In this document: piece after piece, positions 1 through 9,414 of the stretch
Numbering within the stretch: position 1 is the stretch's first letter
Layout of the letters: each line of letters opens with the position of its first letter
Assembly: GCA_019056435.1 (NCBI GenBank)
Contig: CP077641.1
Span: 2,852,001 to 2,916,000 of the forward strand
DNA from: Stutzerimonas stutzeri
GTDB lineage: Bacteria > Pseudomonadota > Gammaproteobacteria > Pseudomonadales > Pseudomonadaceae
Length of the DNA: 64,000 nt
Direction: 5' to 3'
Made by a program: the position numbers and the translations under genes
Notes under the pieces: model-generated
Told to the model about the DNA's origin: nothing
Database searches by the model: none
What the model saw: the letters and a program-made list of their open reading frames with translations, nothing else

Positions 1-437
1 AGCAGGTTCAGCAGGATCACCGCGCGATGCTGACCGTCGTTGCTCAGGAAAATGGCTACGATCTCCTCGAACCCCTCGCCGCGAATCTGCACGCGCTCAC
101 CTGGCTGGAAGGATTGGCTCGCCGATTTCTCCTGCTGGGCGAGGCGCTGGCGCAACTGTTCGATGAGCCCGTCCTGAACGGGCGTCGGTTCGCCCCCGAA
201 AGCCACCACGCGGGCCACGCCACGGGTCGAGCGAATCGGGTACCAGTTGTCCTGGTGCCGGTCGAGGTGGATGAACAGGTAGCCGGGAAACAGCGGCTCC
301 CGCGTCGTGCCGTCGGTCGACTTCTGCGGCAGGTAGCATTCGAAGTGCTGGCGCCGGAGGTGTTCTTCGGCGCGAAGCTCCTGGCGTGGTTTGGTCTGGA
401 TGAGATACCACTGGGTATCGTTGCTCGGCGCTTTCAT
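1..437 (-). CDS. rfaH: RfaH/NusG-like transcription antiterminator, 3' end beyond window
   Basis: About 145 codons are readable from the ATG at 437 down to the window edge, and the stop lies outside. The N-terminus (QWYLIQTKPRQELRAEEHL) matches the NGN domain of RfaH/NusG proteins, followed by the family signature FPGYLFIHLD and a conserved arginine-rich stretch (RSTRGVARVV). The C-terminal part (GERVQIRGEGFEEIVAIF) begins the KOW domain. RfaH relatives bind RNA polymerase paused at an ops element and keep it elongating through long polysaccharide operons. Here the gene is the last visible member of such an operon, and an ops core lies in the operon leader near 8.1 kb. Family length is about 160-175 residues, so only some 20 are missing. 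Housekeeping NusG is unlikely, because that gene normally sits next to secE and rplK. Confidence 0.88.
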   Translation of the reverse strand, partial: MKAPSNDTQWYLIQTKPRQELRAEEHLRRQHFECYLPQKSTDGTTREPLFPGYLFIHLDRHQDNWYPIRSTRGVARVVAFGGEPTPVQDGLIEQLRQRLAQQEKSASQSFQPGERVQIRGEGFEEIVAIFLSNDGQHRAVILLNL

Positions 438-485
438 GGTGCTGTCTTTCCTTGAACACATGTGCGGTCCTTGGTTTTTTTGCCG

Positions 486-1229
486 CTAGGCCTGTTGCAG
501 GGTGAGCGCCTGCGGGCGCCCCTCGATGAGTGAATGGCGGCCGAGCAGTGCATGCGTTGCGTCGCGGCCGTTGAACATCAGCACGTCAATGATCGAAAGC
601 GCCGGTACGAATGGCTTACCGAATTGCGGGTAGGTCAGGTCGTCCATGCGCAGAAAGCGAAGCTGCAGGCCATGCGCGTCGAAGTACGACGGGCAGTACA
701 GATCCAGTCCGCCGATGGGGTTGAGGTAGCGCTCGGCACCCAGGCGTTGGGTAATGCGCACCACGCGCTCCTGCTTGTCCATGCGTTCAGGCAGGCCCAT
801 CTCGGACCCCAGCGAAATCGGCGTTTCGATCTGCAGGTGGGCGCAAAGCCGACGGATCGAGTGCTCGATGAAGCGGGCCAGATTGCGCTCCGGGTTCAGC
901 AGGATCTCGGTGATCAGTGGCAAGGTTTCGGCCTGGTATGGCGCGCGCCCATAGGCAAGCGTCAACGTGCGCAGAATCTTGTTCGCCTCCTGCTCGAAGC
1001 CATCACAGAGCCAGCGCTGGTTGATTCGCTCGGATTGAGCGCCCTTGCGCAGGGGAAAGGTGATCAACGCGGCTTGCCCGCTTACCAATATCCGGTTGCG
1101 GTTGATCCACGAGGCCTTGACGTACTGCAGGTCGTCACCCAGGACGAAATGGTCGCTGGCGGCGATCAGCTGGAAATACCCGAGATAGGGGAACAGGTAG
1201 GGTTGCATCATCGCGGCGGTTCTGAACAC
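486..1229 (-). CDS. WbqC-like family protein
   Basis: 247 residues. The N-terminus (MMQPYLFPYLGYFQLIAASD), then DDLQYVKASWINRNRIL and a central ITFPLRKG stretch, are typical of the WbqC family (PF08889). These proteins are encoded in O-antigen and capsule clusters, often beside DegT-type sugar aminotransferases, and are thought to help attach or transfer an acyl or amino-acid group to an amino sugar; the exact reaction is not settled. A DegT aminotransferase is in the same operon, which fits. The start at 1229 gives the standard N-terminus, 19 nt after the stop of the Wzc-like gene. The reading frame is intact. Confidence 0.85.
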   Translation of the reverse strand: MFRTAAMMQPYLFPYLGYFQLIAASDHFVLGDDLQYVKASWINRNRILVSGQAALITFPLRKGAQSERINQRWLCDGFEQEANKILRTLTLAYGRAPYQAETLPLITEILLNPERNLARFIEHSIRRLCAHLQIETPISLGSEMGLPERMDKQERVVRITQRLGAERYLNPIGGLDLYCPSYFDAHGLQLRFLRMDDLTYPQFGKPFVPALSIIDVLMFNGRDATHALLGRHSLIEGRPQALTLQQA

Positions 1230-1248
1230 GGCGTTTCCCTCGCTGGCT

Positions 1249-3455
1249 TCAGGCCTTCTGTGTGTAGCTGTAGTAACCGTAGGCCCCCGTCTCGTAGGCG
1301 CCGCTTGAGGCTTTACGCTTCACGCCGTTGAGGATTGCCCCTTGGCGAGCACGCCGTTCTGCGCCAGGCGCCGCTTGGCGGCCTCTACCTGGCCTGGCGT
1401 GCTCTGGCCGAAGCGGGCGACGAGCAGGGTGGTGCCGGCCAGTTGCGCGACCAGCACCGCGTCGGTCACGGCGAGTACCGGCGGGGTGTCGACGATCACG
1501 ATGTCGTAGTTGCGCTCGGCCTCTTTCAATAGCTGGGCGAAGTTGTCGTGCATGAGCAGCTCGGACGGGTTGGGTGCCGAGGCGCCGCGCGCGATCAGGT
1601 GCAGGTTGGGTTGGTCGGTGCGGTTGACCACCGCGGCAAGCTTCAGCCCCCGGCCAGCGCATCGGAGAGCCCGGCGCGCGGGGCGATGCCGAACAGGCTC
1701 GCCAGGTAGCCGCGGCGCAGGTCCGCGTCGATCAATAGGACGCGCTGGCCGGCCTTGGCGACGACCGCCGCCAGGTTGCTGGAAACGAATGACTTGCCCG
1801 CACCTGGCGTTGGGCTGGTGATGACCAGCACCGGGTTGCGTGATTCGAGCATGGCGAACTTGAGGCTGGTACGCAGGCTGCGCAGCGACTCGATGGCCAG
1901 GTCGGCCGGGTCGGTCACCCCCAGCAGCTTGCTGGCGCCATCGCGCAGCCTCCTCAGGCGATGCAGCGGCTCCTGCTTGTTCGAGTACGGCAGCGCGGCA
2001 TAGACCGGGATGCCCAGGTGTTCGATCGCGTCCGGGCTTTCGATACCGCGGTAGAACACCTGGCGGATCAGAATCACCAGCGCCGAGGCCAGCAACCCGG
2101 CTGCGATGGCTACCAGCAGCACCAGCGGTTTGACGGGCTTGGCCGGCCGTTCGACGACGGAATAGGCGGTGTCGATGATTCGCACGTTGCCGATGGTGCC
2201 AGCCCGCAAAACGTCCTGTTCCTGCGCCTTGTCCAGCAGCAGGGTATAGGTGCGGGTGGTGACTTCCATGTCACGCTTCAGACGCAGCAAGTCCTGCTGG
2301 GTCTTGGGCAGGGTATCGATCCTGCCCATCAAAGCGGCTTTCTGCGCCTGCAGCTGGCTGATCTTCTTCACCAGCGTCTGATAGGTCGGGTGCTCTGGCG
2401 TGTAGAGCTGGTTGTATTCGGTGCGCTTGAGGTTGTGTTCGGATATCTGCGCTTCGAGGGCGACGATCTGATCGAGCACACCCTTGGTCTCGATACTGAT
2501 ATCCACCGACTGGGCACTGGTCTGGTAGTCGTTGAGTGCTGCTTCGGCCTTCTCCAGCGCCTTGCGTACCACGGGTACCTGCGAGCGCAGAAACTCCAGA
2601 CGTTGTGCGGCCTCGGCGGAGCTGCGCTCGATATTCTGGCGCACATACAGGCGGCTGATCTGATCGAGGATGCGATTGGCCTTTTCCGGGTCCGGGTCTT
2701 CCAGGTTCAGGTAGATGATGCCCGAGTTCTTGCCCGCCTCGCCGATCTTGAGTCGCTTCTGGTACTCGAGCGCGGTCGTCTGCGGCCGGCTGCGCACCAC
2801 GGCGAACTTGGTCCCCGGACGTGCCGTGAGCGCGGCGACCTGTACCTTGAATCCGTTGTGCTCGACCGCGGCCTTGACCTTACCCTCTAGCAGCAGGCTG
2901 TCATCCTCGTCGTACAGGCTGTATGCCCCGTCGTCCCCGGCGCGCAGGACGAGCTTCGCCCAGGTAGGCTGGCGGCACGTCCAGCTGGAAGATATCCAGC
3001 GCCTCGCCGCCCCAGGCATAGCTGTCCAGACCGAACAACGGGGCCGCCAGCTCGCCGTCCTTCAGCGGGTCGTGCTGGCGCGCCAGGTAGCCTCCAATGA
3101 AAGGCACGTACTTGGGCCTGGCGTCGATGTAGAGCTTGAGCTCGGTGACCGCGCGTCCGAGCACCGCGCGCGATTTGATCAGCTCGATTTCGGTCACCGC
3201 CTGAGACACCGAATCGGGCTTGGCCACGATCTCCGGCACGCCGGTGATGGCGGTTTTCTTCGGCTCGATCTGGATCATGGCACTGGCCAGGTATACCGGA
3301 GTCGCGACGAAGGCGTAGGCACCTCCGAGCAGCGCGAACAGCCCGGTGATGCAGAGGATCAGCGCCTTGTTGTCGAAGGCCGCACGGAGAATGCGGGCCA
3401 GGTCGATGCGATTGTCCGCGTCGTATTCCAAGGGTGAGCGGGGCATGGCGGTCAT
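1249..3455 (-). CDS. Wzc-like polysaccharide co-polymerase / BY-kinase (frameshifted)
   Basis: A chain-length regulator with a cytoplasmic tyrosine autokinase, spread over several frames. The N-terminal Wzz domain has a membrane segment (ALILCITGLFALLGGAYAFV) and is followed by a long periplasmic coiled coil and a second membrane segment (LVLLVAIAAGLLASALVIL). The kinase part has Walker A (PTPGAGKS), Walker A' (VLLIDADLRRG), Walker B (YDIVIVDTPP) and a C-terminal tyrosine cluster (AYETGAYGYYSY). Breaks lie at 2959-2961 (one base too many) and at 1647-1651 and 1338-1341 (one base short each). All are G/C homopolymers, and correcting them gives one protein of about 735 residues. I prefer the ATG at 3455, preceded by AAAGGA, over the GTG at 3497. 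It controls polymer length and export for the cluster. Confidence 0.85.
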
Positions 3456-3493
3456 TGCGGGTCCATCCTTTGTAGTACTCGATCGATCGTCGA

Positions 3494-4419
3494 TCACGCG
3501 GTCGGGCTCAGCCGGCGCAAGAGATTGAGGCTGGTGTTCTGCAGGGCCTTGCCTAGCGCCACGAGCTTGGCCGGTGGTGAGATCAGCGCCAGCGCGTGGC
3601 AGAACACCTGAATCAGGAAATAGTCGTGAAGCGCCTGGTCACCGATCCGCTGGTAGTAGCGGGCCAGGTTGTAATAGGCGTGCAGCGACATGCGGATCCG
3701 CTGCTTGCTGCTGCGCATCGAAAAGATGCCGCCTTCGTGGATGCGGTACGCGGCGGGCCGGATCTGTGCCAGGAACTTGCCCTTGCCGTGCGCGCCCAGC
3801 AGTGACCACCAACAGATGTCGAGCACCTCGACGCCATGCAGCTCGGGCGGCAGCTCCTTGATCAGGTTGCGAAAACAGACCGTCAGTGTGGACAGCGGCC
3901 GGCCCCGCATCAGCTCCAGGGCGCTGGCATCACGACGATAGCGGCCCTGCAGGTGCGGGCTGCGCAGTACACCCTGGCCGTTGAACATGAAGGCGTCGTG
4001 ATAGGTGATGACGTAGTCCGGGTGCCGCTCGAGGAAGTCCACCTGAATCTGCAGCTTGTACGGGTCGGTCCAGTAATCGTCCCCCTCGCAATAGGCGATG
4101 TACCGCCCGTGTGCCTGGGCAAACAGCCGTGTGCTGAAGGGCACGCCCAGGCTGTACTGGTTCTGCTGCTGGTAGATGGGCCGGATCACGTGCGGGTAAC
4201 GCGCTGCGTACTCGCGGATGATCGCCGCGGTGTTGTCGGTCGAGGCGTCGTCATGGACGATCACCTCGAAGGGAAGTCCGTTTCCTGCTGGATAAAGCCA
4301 TCCAGCGTCTCCCTTATGAACTCGGCGTGGTTGTAGGCCAGGCAGATGACGCTCACCAGCGGTTCGCGTCGCGCATCCCAGCGGGCCATGAGGGCTTCTT
4401 CGCTTTTCAATGTGTCCAT
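3494..4419 (-). CDS. family 2 glycosyltransferase (frameshifted near N-terminus)
   Basis: A GT-A fold, GT2-type glycosyltransferase. From the ATG at 4419 the protein begins MDTLKSEEALMARWDARREP and then has the usual VSVICLAYNHAEFIRETL strand-helix. The frame shifts at 4271-4273 (CCC on the coding strand where CCCC is needed) and continues FEVIVHDDASTDNTAAIIRE. The nucleotide-sugar and metal acidic residues are seen in HDDAST and CEGDDYW. The repaired length is about 309 residues, and the C-terminus has a hydrophobic patch. The start abuts the flippase stop exactly. It should add one sugar to the lipid-linked repeat unit; donor and acceptor cannot be read from sequence. Confidence 0.85.
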
Positions 4420-5950
4420 TTAAAGGCTCGACTTTGTCATCAGGAGATACAGGCGCAGCACGACCGGCCTGGACGTGAAGGTGACAAGCGCCAGGCAGGC
4501 CATTCCGTTCAAGGCCAGCGCCAGCAGCGCATCGATGCGGTCGTCCCCGGCGAGGGTCTCGACGAAGGGCGCACCGAGCAGCAACCCCAATCCGGTCATC
4601 GCGGTGATGCGCAGCAGGTCCTGCACCCATGGCCTGTGAAGGTCAGGTGCGAAGCGGCGGTGAACGATCGAAGGCCAGACCAGGAATGTCAGCATGCGCA
4701 ATCCGAACCAGGCGATCGCCGCGCCCCACGCGCCATGCAACAGGGCTGCGTAAAACCACCACCGGGATACTCAAACCGGCGGATACCAGGCTGAACCAGA
4801 CATGCAGGCGCAGTTGGCCGAAGGCGTACTGCAGGTAGAACGGGAAGCTGGTCAGGGCCATCACCGCGCTGCCCAGTACGTACCAGGGCAGAACTTCTCG
4901 GCTCCACTGTGCAGCCTGCGCATCACCGGTCCAGGCGAAGATCAGTGGCTCGGCGTGAAAGGCCACTACGCCGGCGAGTGGGAACAGCAAGCTGCAGACG
5001 AACCGGGTCGCGTTGAGGTAGAGCCGCTCCATGTCGAGGATGCGGCCTTCGGCGACCAGCATGGTCAGGCGCGGCAACAGGGTTTGCACCAACGGATTGG
5101 TCAGCGTCAGAAGGCCCGTCGAGATCAGCGCGACGAGGGCGAAATAGCCGTACTGCTCGAGCAGCAGCACCTTCGACAGCAGCACCTTGTCCAGCTGCGT
5201 CAGGATGATCCAGAGCACCGAGGTCAGCGACATGCTGGCCGCGAAGGGCAGCACCGGGCGCACCACCTTCCAGTCGAACCCCGTGAGCCACGCAGGGATT
5301 GGGTAACTGGGCGTAGGCCTTCGCCGCGAACAGCAGCGTTTCGATCAGTGCCACCGCCGCCTGGAACAGAAAGAAATCCACCGGATCCTGGCTGACATGG
5401 GCAACCAGCACCCAGCCGCCGAAATAGCGCAGCGTGGCGATGAGGATGTTCGCGCCGTTCAGCCAGGCATGCAGTTCCAGGCCCTGCAGGCCGCTTTTGT
5501 AGAGGGTCGCGTAGAGCTTGAGGCCGATCATCAGGCCCATCAGGTCGATGCAGTGCACCAGCGTCGAAGGGTTGAGTGCCTGCGCCTGAAGCCAGTGTCG
5601 GGCGATCCATTCGCTCGCCAGGACGATCACAAGTACAGCGGCCGCAGCGACGGGCATGAAAAGAATTTCGAACGAGCGCAACAGTGCACCGGCGCGTGGG
5701 TCCCGCCGGGATCGACTCGCACACCCACGAAAAAAGCCAGCTGCCGAACCAGCGACGGCGAGAGGCCGGCGTCGAGCAGTTGCAGCCAAGCCTGCAGGAC
5801 GGCAAAGAAGCCGATCAAACCATAGGCCTCGGCACCGAGATGACCCAGGTAGAACGGCAGGATCAACAGGCCGACCAGCAGGGCATAGGCCTGCCCGGCA
5901 TAGCTCAGGCCGGTGTTGCGCAGCATCGACAGCTTTTGCGAGTCGGTCAT
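4420..5950 (-). CDS. polysaccharide flippase, Wzx/PST type (frameshifted)
   Basis: A multi-spanning membrane protein of about 510 residues once joined. It starts MTDSQKLSMLRNTGLSYAGQ followed by a first hydrophobic helix (ALLVGLLILPFYLG), the usual start of Wzx-type exporters. Later segments (SLTSVLWIILTQLDKVLLSK, YFALVALISTGLLTLTNPL) also match oligosaccharide flippases of the MATE/PST fold. Three single-base shifts break it: 5730-5735 (A6 on the plus strand, one short), 5295-5297 (one too many) and 4752-4755 (one too many). The start overlaps the aminotransferase stop by 4 nt (ATGA), showing translational coupling. It would move the undecaprenyl-linked repeat unit across the inner membrane. 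No Wzy polymerase is visible in this window. Confidence 0.83.
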
Positions 5951-7143
5951 GGTGTCACGCCCGGCCAGGTCTTCGAGCGCGCAAGTAGCTCCAGTTTCTC
6001 GCGTTGCCTTCCCGCAGCGAGCGCGACGCCGGGCCAGTGCGCAGGCGTTGGCTGGGGCTCGCGTCGAATGACCTGTGCCAACAGCGTATCGATCACCAGT
6101 TCCTGCACGTGCAGGGGCAGGCCGGGATAGATCGGCAGGCACAGCACCCGGCGGCTCAGGCTGCGCGATTCCACCTGCGCAGGCTGCGGTTGCAGGTAAT
6201 CCAGGGTGTCCAGTGAGGGGTAGAAATAGCGCCGCGGATTGATGCCTTGCCGATTGAGCGCACTTCGACAGCTCAGCAGCTGCGCCTCGCTGGCCAAGGC
6301 AATCGGGAAGTAGCTGTGGTTGCGTTCCGATTCCGGCTGCTGCCGTTGAAGGTCGAAATGCCCGCCCAGTCGTCGTTCGTAACGGTCGGCGATCTCGGCG
6401 CGCTGTTCCAGGATCAACGGCATGTCGTCGAGGATGCACAACCCCATGGCCGCGGCGAACTCGTTGAGCTTGGCATTGATGCCGACGCCGTCGATGAGGT
6501 CGGTATCGACGATGCCGAAGTTGCAGAGCAGTCGAATCCGATCGGCCAACGCGTCATCGTTGGTCACGATGGCGCCCCCCTCGATGGTGTGGAACAGCTT
6601 GGTGGCGTGGAAGCTCAGGGTGCTGATGTCCCCACGGCTGAAGAGCGAGGCTCCGCGATGGCGCACCCCGAATGCATGCGCGCCGTCGTAGATGACCTTC
6701 AAGCCGTGACGCTCCGCGACGCGGTCGATTGCATCAACATCACAGGCATTACCGAACACGTGGGTGGCGACGATCGCGCGCGTGTCATCGGTGATGCTGG
6801 CTTCGATGGCGTTTGGGTCGAGATTCCAGGTCGCGCGGTCTATATCGGCGAACAGCGGGCGAACCCCTTCCCAGTACAAGGAGCTGGTGGTCGCGACGAA
6901 GCTGAAGGGGGTCGTGACGGCGCTGCCACCATGCAAGCCCAGCGCGCGGTAGGCGATCTGCAGCGCCAGGGTGCCGTTACTGGTCAGGACGATGTTCCGC
7001 ACGCCTAGATAATCTCGCAGCCGTTCCTCCAGCTCCCGCACGAGCGGGCCCTGGTTGGTCAACCAGCCGGACTCGTAGATGCTGTCGACGTAGCCGAGAA
7101 ACTTGGACCTGTTGCCCAGGTAGGCCTTGGTGACGTTGATCAT
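5947..7143 (-). CDS. DegT/DnrJ/EryC1/StrS family nucleotide-sugar aminotransferase
   Basis: 398 residues, intact. A PLP fold-type I sugar aminotransferase with the expected landmarks: NGTLALQIAYRAL near residue 56, TPFSFVATTSS, the aspartate of YDGAHAFG (D153) that contacts the PLP nitrogen, and the Schiff-base lysine in SFHATKLFHTIEGG (K182). Such enzymes transfer an amino group from glutamate to a 3-keto or 4-keto-6-deoxy dTDP/UDP sugar. The opening INVTKAYLG...SGWLTNQGPLV resembles VioA/FdtB-like enzymes, which act on dTDP-sugars; the exact sugar is my inference. With the WbqC-like gene it suggests an acylated amino-deoxy sugar in the polymer. The stop overlaps the flippase start. Confidence 0.88.
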   Translation of the reverse strand: MINVTKAYLGNRSKFLGYVDSIYESGWLTNQGPLVRELEERLRDYLGVRNIVLTSNGTLALQIAYRALGLHGGSAVTTPFSFVATTSSLYWEGVRPLFADIDRATWNLDPNAIEASITDDTRAIVATHVFGNACDVDAIDRVAERHGLKVIYDGAHAFGVRHRGASLFSRGDISTLSFHATKLFHTIEGGAIVTNDDALADRIRLLCNFGIVDTDLIDGVGINAKLNEFAAAMGLCILDDMPLILEQRAEIADRYERRLGGHFDLQRQQPESERNHSYFPIALASEAQLLSCRSALNRQGINPRRYFYPSLDTLDYLQPQPAQVESRSLSRRVLCLPIYPGLPLHVQELVIDTLLAQVIRREPQPTPAHWPGVALAAGRQREKLELLARSKTWPGVTP

Positions 7144-7175
7144 CTTGATCTCCTATCGCTATCACACTGGAGCGG

Positions 7176-7970
7176 TCAGGCAGCCCGCTGCGCGCTGGCA
7201 GCTGTGGCGCGCCGAGCGCGGCGCTGGTTCAGTTTGAGGATCAGACGGGTTGCGAGGCTTCCGGCATGGGGGTCGCCGTAATGGAAAATGGCGGTAGCCC
7301 GGCGGGCGGCGGGGTCGCAGGGCTCGTTGGCGTGCAGGCTGCGATAACCCCAGAACAGATAAAGATTGCCCGGGACCAGCTGGAGCTTTTTCGGCTTGAG
7401 CCAGCCTCGGCGAATGGCAGCGGTGATCCATGAACGGGTCAGACGGTTTTGCAGCAGCGTCTTTTCCAGCACGTTGAACAAGACGCTCGAGCGCACGCCT
7501 CGAACATTCGGAAATACGATCAAGTCACCTCGATGCGTGCCCTGTTGCGGTATTTCGATGGGCAGGAGGACAGTCACAAGGCTCGCGTCGTAATGAAAGC
7601 AATTGGATTCACGGCGTCCCGAACCACCCTGTACGCACCGCAGCACCTGATAAATCTTGTCGCTGTAGGCGGTACGACCGGTGCCCTGCCGATAGAGCCC
7701 AGAAAGCAGCTCGCGAAAGACAGGCGATGCGCCTAGCACGCCCAGAAGGGAGCGATTTATTACCTCGCCGCCATGATGTGCAAAGTATTCTCCGCCGCGG
7801 TTCGTGGCCTCGGTTTGGACAACTTCCCGCAGGGATGATAGTTGTTCAGACGTTAGGAAGTTGGCGATACATGAATAACCGGAGTTATTCATTTCGCGCG
7901 CAATCAGTGCATGGCTTTCAATGTCGGGATAGCGGAATGAAGGGCTCACGAATGCGCTCCTGTTATTCAT
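7176..7970 (-). CDS. putative 2-oxoglutarate/Fe(II) oxygenase-like protein of polysaccharide cluster
   Basis: 264 residues, first gene of the minus-strand operon. I do not recognise a close named family, but the residues fit a 2OG/Fe(II) double-stranded beta-helix (PhyH-like). They are an HxD pair at H126-Y-D128 (NCFHYDAS), a distal histidine at H213 (RSLHANEP), and an arginine ten residues later (ARRATAIFHYGD) where 2-oxoglutarate would be bound. The N-terminus (YSCIANFLTSEQLSSLREVV) also looks like the entry helix of such oxygenases. The C-terminus is basic and alanine-rich. It could hydroxylate a sugar, lipid or protein linked to the polymer. The long leader upstream carries ops elements. 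Fold call moderate, substrate unknown. Confidence 0.6.
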   Translation of the reverse strand: MNNRSAFVSPSFRYPDIESHALIAREMNNSGYSCIANFLTSEQLSSLREVVQTEATNRGGEYFAHHGGEVINRSLLGVLGASPVFRELLSGLYRQGTGRTAYSDKIYQVLRCVQGGSGRRESNCFHYDASLVTVLLPIEIPQQGTHRGDLIVFPNVRGVRSSVLFNVLEKTLLQNRLTRSWITAAIRRGWLKPKKLQLVPGNLYLFWGYRSLHANEPCDPAARRATAIFHYGDPHAGSLATRLILKLNQRRARRATAASAQRAA

Positions 7971-8100
7971 GACAAGGGTGTCGTCGAATACAAATGGTCA
8001 CGCACGCTTAAGGTATTTATATCGTGACGCTTCAATGCGCCTTATTCGTTGTAACCGACTTAAAGCAAATAACGTTTTGCACGTCTTTATTACGGCGGGT

Positions 8101-8112
8101 AAAGCTACCGCC
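8101..8112 (-). promoter_or_regulatory. ops element (RfaH recruitment site)
   Basis: On the minus strand this reads GGCGGTAGCTTT, containing the invariant GGCGGTAG core of ops/JUMPstart elements. It lies about 130 nt before the first start codon of the polysaccharide operon, a usual position. Flanking bases GGCGG and CCGCC can pair around it, as expected for the non-template hairpin that RfaH recognises. An RfaH-like gene closes the operon. Confidence 0.75.
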
Positions 8113-8199
8113 ATCTTGCCTCGTCGAGGCAAAGTCTGGATTGGATGCGCCTGTGACCGCTCTGTAGCCCTGCAATTGCTGGCCTGCGGCGATTCAGGC

Positions 8200-8210
8200 A
8201 AAGCTACCGC
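8200..8210 (-). promoter_or_regulatory. second ops-like element
   Basis: The minus strand reads GCGGTAGCTTT preceded by GT, so it matches the downstream ops over 11 bases and lacks only the first G of the GGCGGTAG core. It lies 98 bp upstream of the first copy. It may be a second pause site or a decayed duplicate. Confidence 0.5.
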
Positions 8211-8631
8211 ACTCGCTGGGTATTCGAGGATCTTGCAACGTGTCGGAATCAGGACGGCACAGCCAGGACGCTGTAGAGACTGCCTTTCCTGCAACTAACC
8301 TCCGCAGCGGCACCTCTGCCTAGGCAGGGCGGGCGGCGGTGAAACATCCTGTCTCGTAATTTCGTGTGACACAGTTATCAATCAGAACATGACGGTCGTC
8401 AATATCCGTTGGTAATTTTTTTGAGGTTTTGGGGTGGTGCTGGCTTAAGTGTTTGATTTGTCGGGCTGGCGCCTAAAAGCCTGCGAATTATTAAACGCGG
8501 CGTCGAGCTAGGCGCAAAAAAACGCAATCGGCTTTTGGAACTAAGTCGTTCGATTTAGTGGTCGTTAATCGGACTGCATTGAGTCGCGCGATTGGCCTGT
8601 GCGAGAGGCGAGGCGAGGGTGATTTCGAGGC

Positions 8632-8659
8632 AAAAAAAAAGCCACTCCTAAGAGTGGCT
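8632..8659 (-). terminator. rho-independent terminator of first tRNA-fMet
   Basis: On the minus strand GCCACTC-TTAG-GAGTGGC forms a 7-bp stem followed by nine T residues, directly downstream of the tRNA gene. Confidence 0.85.
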
Positions 8660-8668
8660 TTCCTAATG

Positions 8669-8745
<77 letters not shown>

Positions 8746-8758
8746 TCTGTGGGCCGGC

Positions 8759-8786
8759 ATTCTACAGGCTGACTGCTGACTGTCAA
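8759..8786 (-). promoter_or_regulatory. sigma-70 promoter of first tRNA-fMet
   Basis: On the minus strand a perfect -35 TTGACA (8786-8781), a 16-nt spacer and -10 TAGAAT (8764-8759), followed by a GC-rich discriminator typical of stringently controlled stable-RNA genes. Transcription would start a few bases before the tRNA. Confidence 0.85.
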
Positions 8787-8861
8787 CCGATAAAAGAAAA
8801 ATAGGCTTTTTTGATTCAGGGGTTTAGCGGAGCCCACTGGTACTCATCAGCCGCTGGAACG

Positions 8862-8890
8862 AAAAAAGGCCACTCATCGAGTGGCCCTTT
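8862..8890 (-). terminator. rho-independent terminator of second tRNA-fMet
   Basis: The minus strand reads GGCCACTC-GAT-GAGTGGCC followed by six T residues, immediately downstream of the second tRNA-fMet gene. Confidence 0.85.
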
Positions 8891-8897
8891 TCTGATT

Positions 8898-8974
<77 letters not shown>

Positions 8975-8987
8975 TCTGTGGGCCGGC

Positions 8988-9015
8988 ATTCTACAGCTTT
9001 ACGCTGATCTGTCAC
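8988..9015 (-). promoter_or_regulatory. sigma-70 promoter of second tRNA-fMet
   Basis: The minus strand has GTGACA, a 16-nt spacer and TAGAAT, with the same downstream sequence as the first copy's promoter. The -35 differs from the consensus by one base. Confidence 0.8.
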
Positions 9016-9044
9016 CCCTGAACGAGAAAAAAGCCGAACTCTTT

Positions 9045-9227
9045 TCAGGCGCTTAGCGAAACCTTGACTTCATGCCGCTCGCTCCGCGGGCTGGGCCGGC
9101 CCTCGGCCTGCGGCGGGAGCCCTTGGTAATGATGGCGAATGACGCGCAGCAAGCCCCATAACATGGCGACGGCGGCACTGCCCCATCCGAGAATGACTAA
9201 AGCGATTACCAGAGCGGGATTGATCAT
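9045..9227 (-). CDS. small single-span membrane protein, unknown function
   Basis: 60 residues. The N-terminus is one strong membrane helix (ALVIALVILGWGSAAVAMLW), followed by a short basic, proline-rich cytoplasmic tail. The ATG at 9227 is preceded by AGAAAGGAATTC, a good ribosome-binding site. It lies alone between the tRNA genes and a divergent small exported protein. I do not recognise a family. Confidence 0.55.
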   Translation of the reverse strand: MINPALVIALVILGWGSAAVAMLWGLLRVIRHHYQGLPPQAEGRPSPRSERHEVKVSLSA

Positions 9228-9414
9228 CTTGAATTCCTTTCTGCCGGTGCCGGCTGATCATCGAACGCCGAGCCGCATTCGTGCGGCCCGATCAGTGGAC
9301 CCCTTCTCGGCGCCGAGGGTTCCCCCTGCCACTGGTCGCTGGCGGTGACGATTGGCGCACTGTTCGCGTAGCGGGGTGCCTAACGCTTGAAACAGGTGGT
9401 TTGAAGGAGGCGAG

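Larger units (their letters stand above)
7971..8631 (-). other. long untranslated leader/promoter region of the polysaccharide operon
   Basis: About 660 bp without a convincing gene, locally more AT-rich than its surroundings. On the minus strand it holds two ops-like sequences (8101-8112 and 8200-8210), a perfect palindrome TTGCCTCGACGAGGCAA just upstream of the first ops (8117-8133), and a possible promoter (TTGATA, 17-nt gap, weak TACGAG) near 8356-8384. A 98-codon frame at 7998-8294 has no ribosome-binding site or recognisable family. Confidence 0.6.

Noticed and set aside
534..1331. Long open frame on the plus strand across the WbqC gene (and similar ones at 1961-2890, 6247-7008, 13513-14880, 15558-16742, 40319-41839)
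   Set aside because: Antisense shadows produced by high-GC codon bias; no family resemblance or ribosome sites, and each overlaps a recognised gene.
7998..8294. 98-codon frame in the leader of the polysaccharide operon
   Set aside because: No ribosome-binding site, no recognisable domain, and it covers the ops elements, which argues for untranslated leader.
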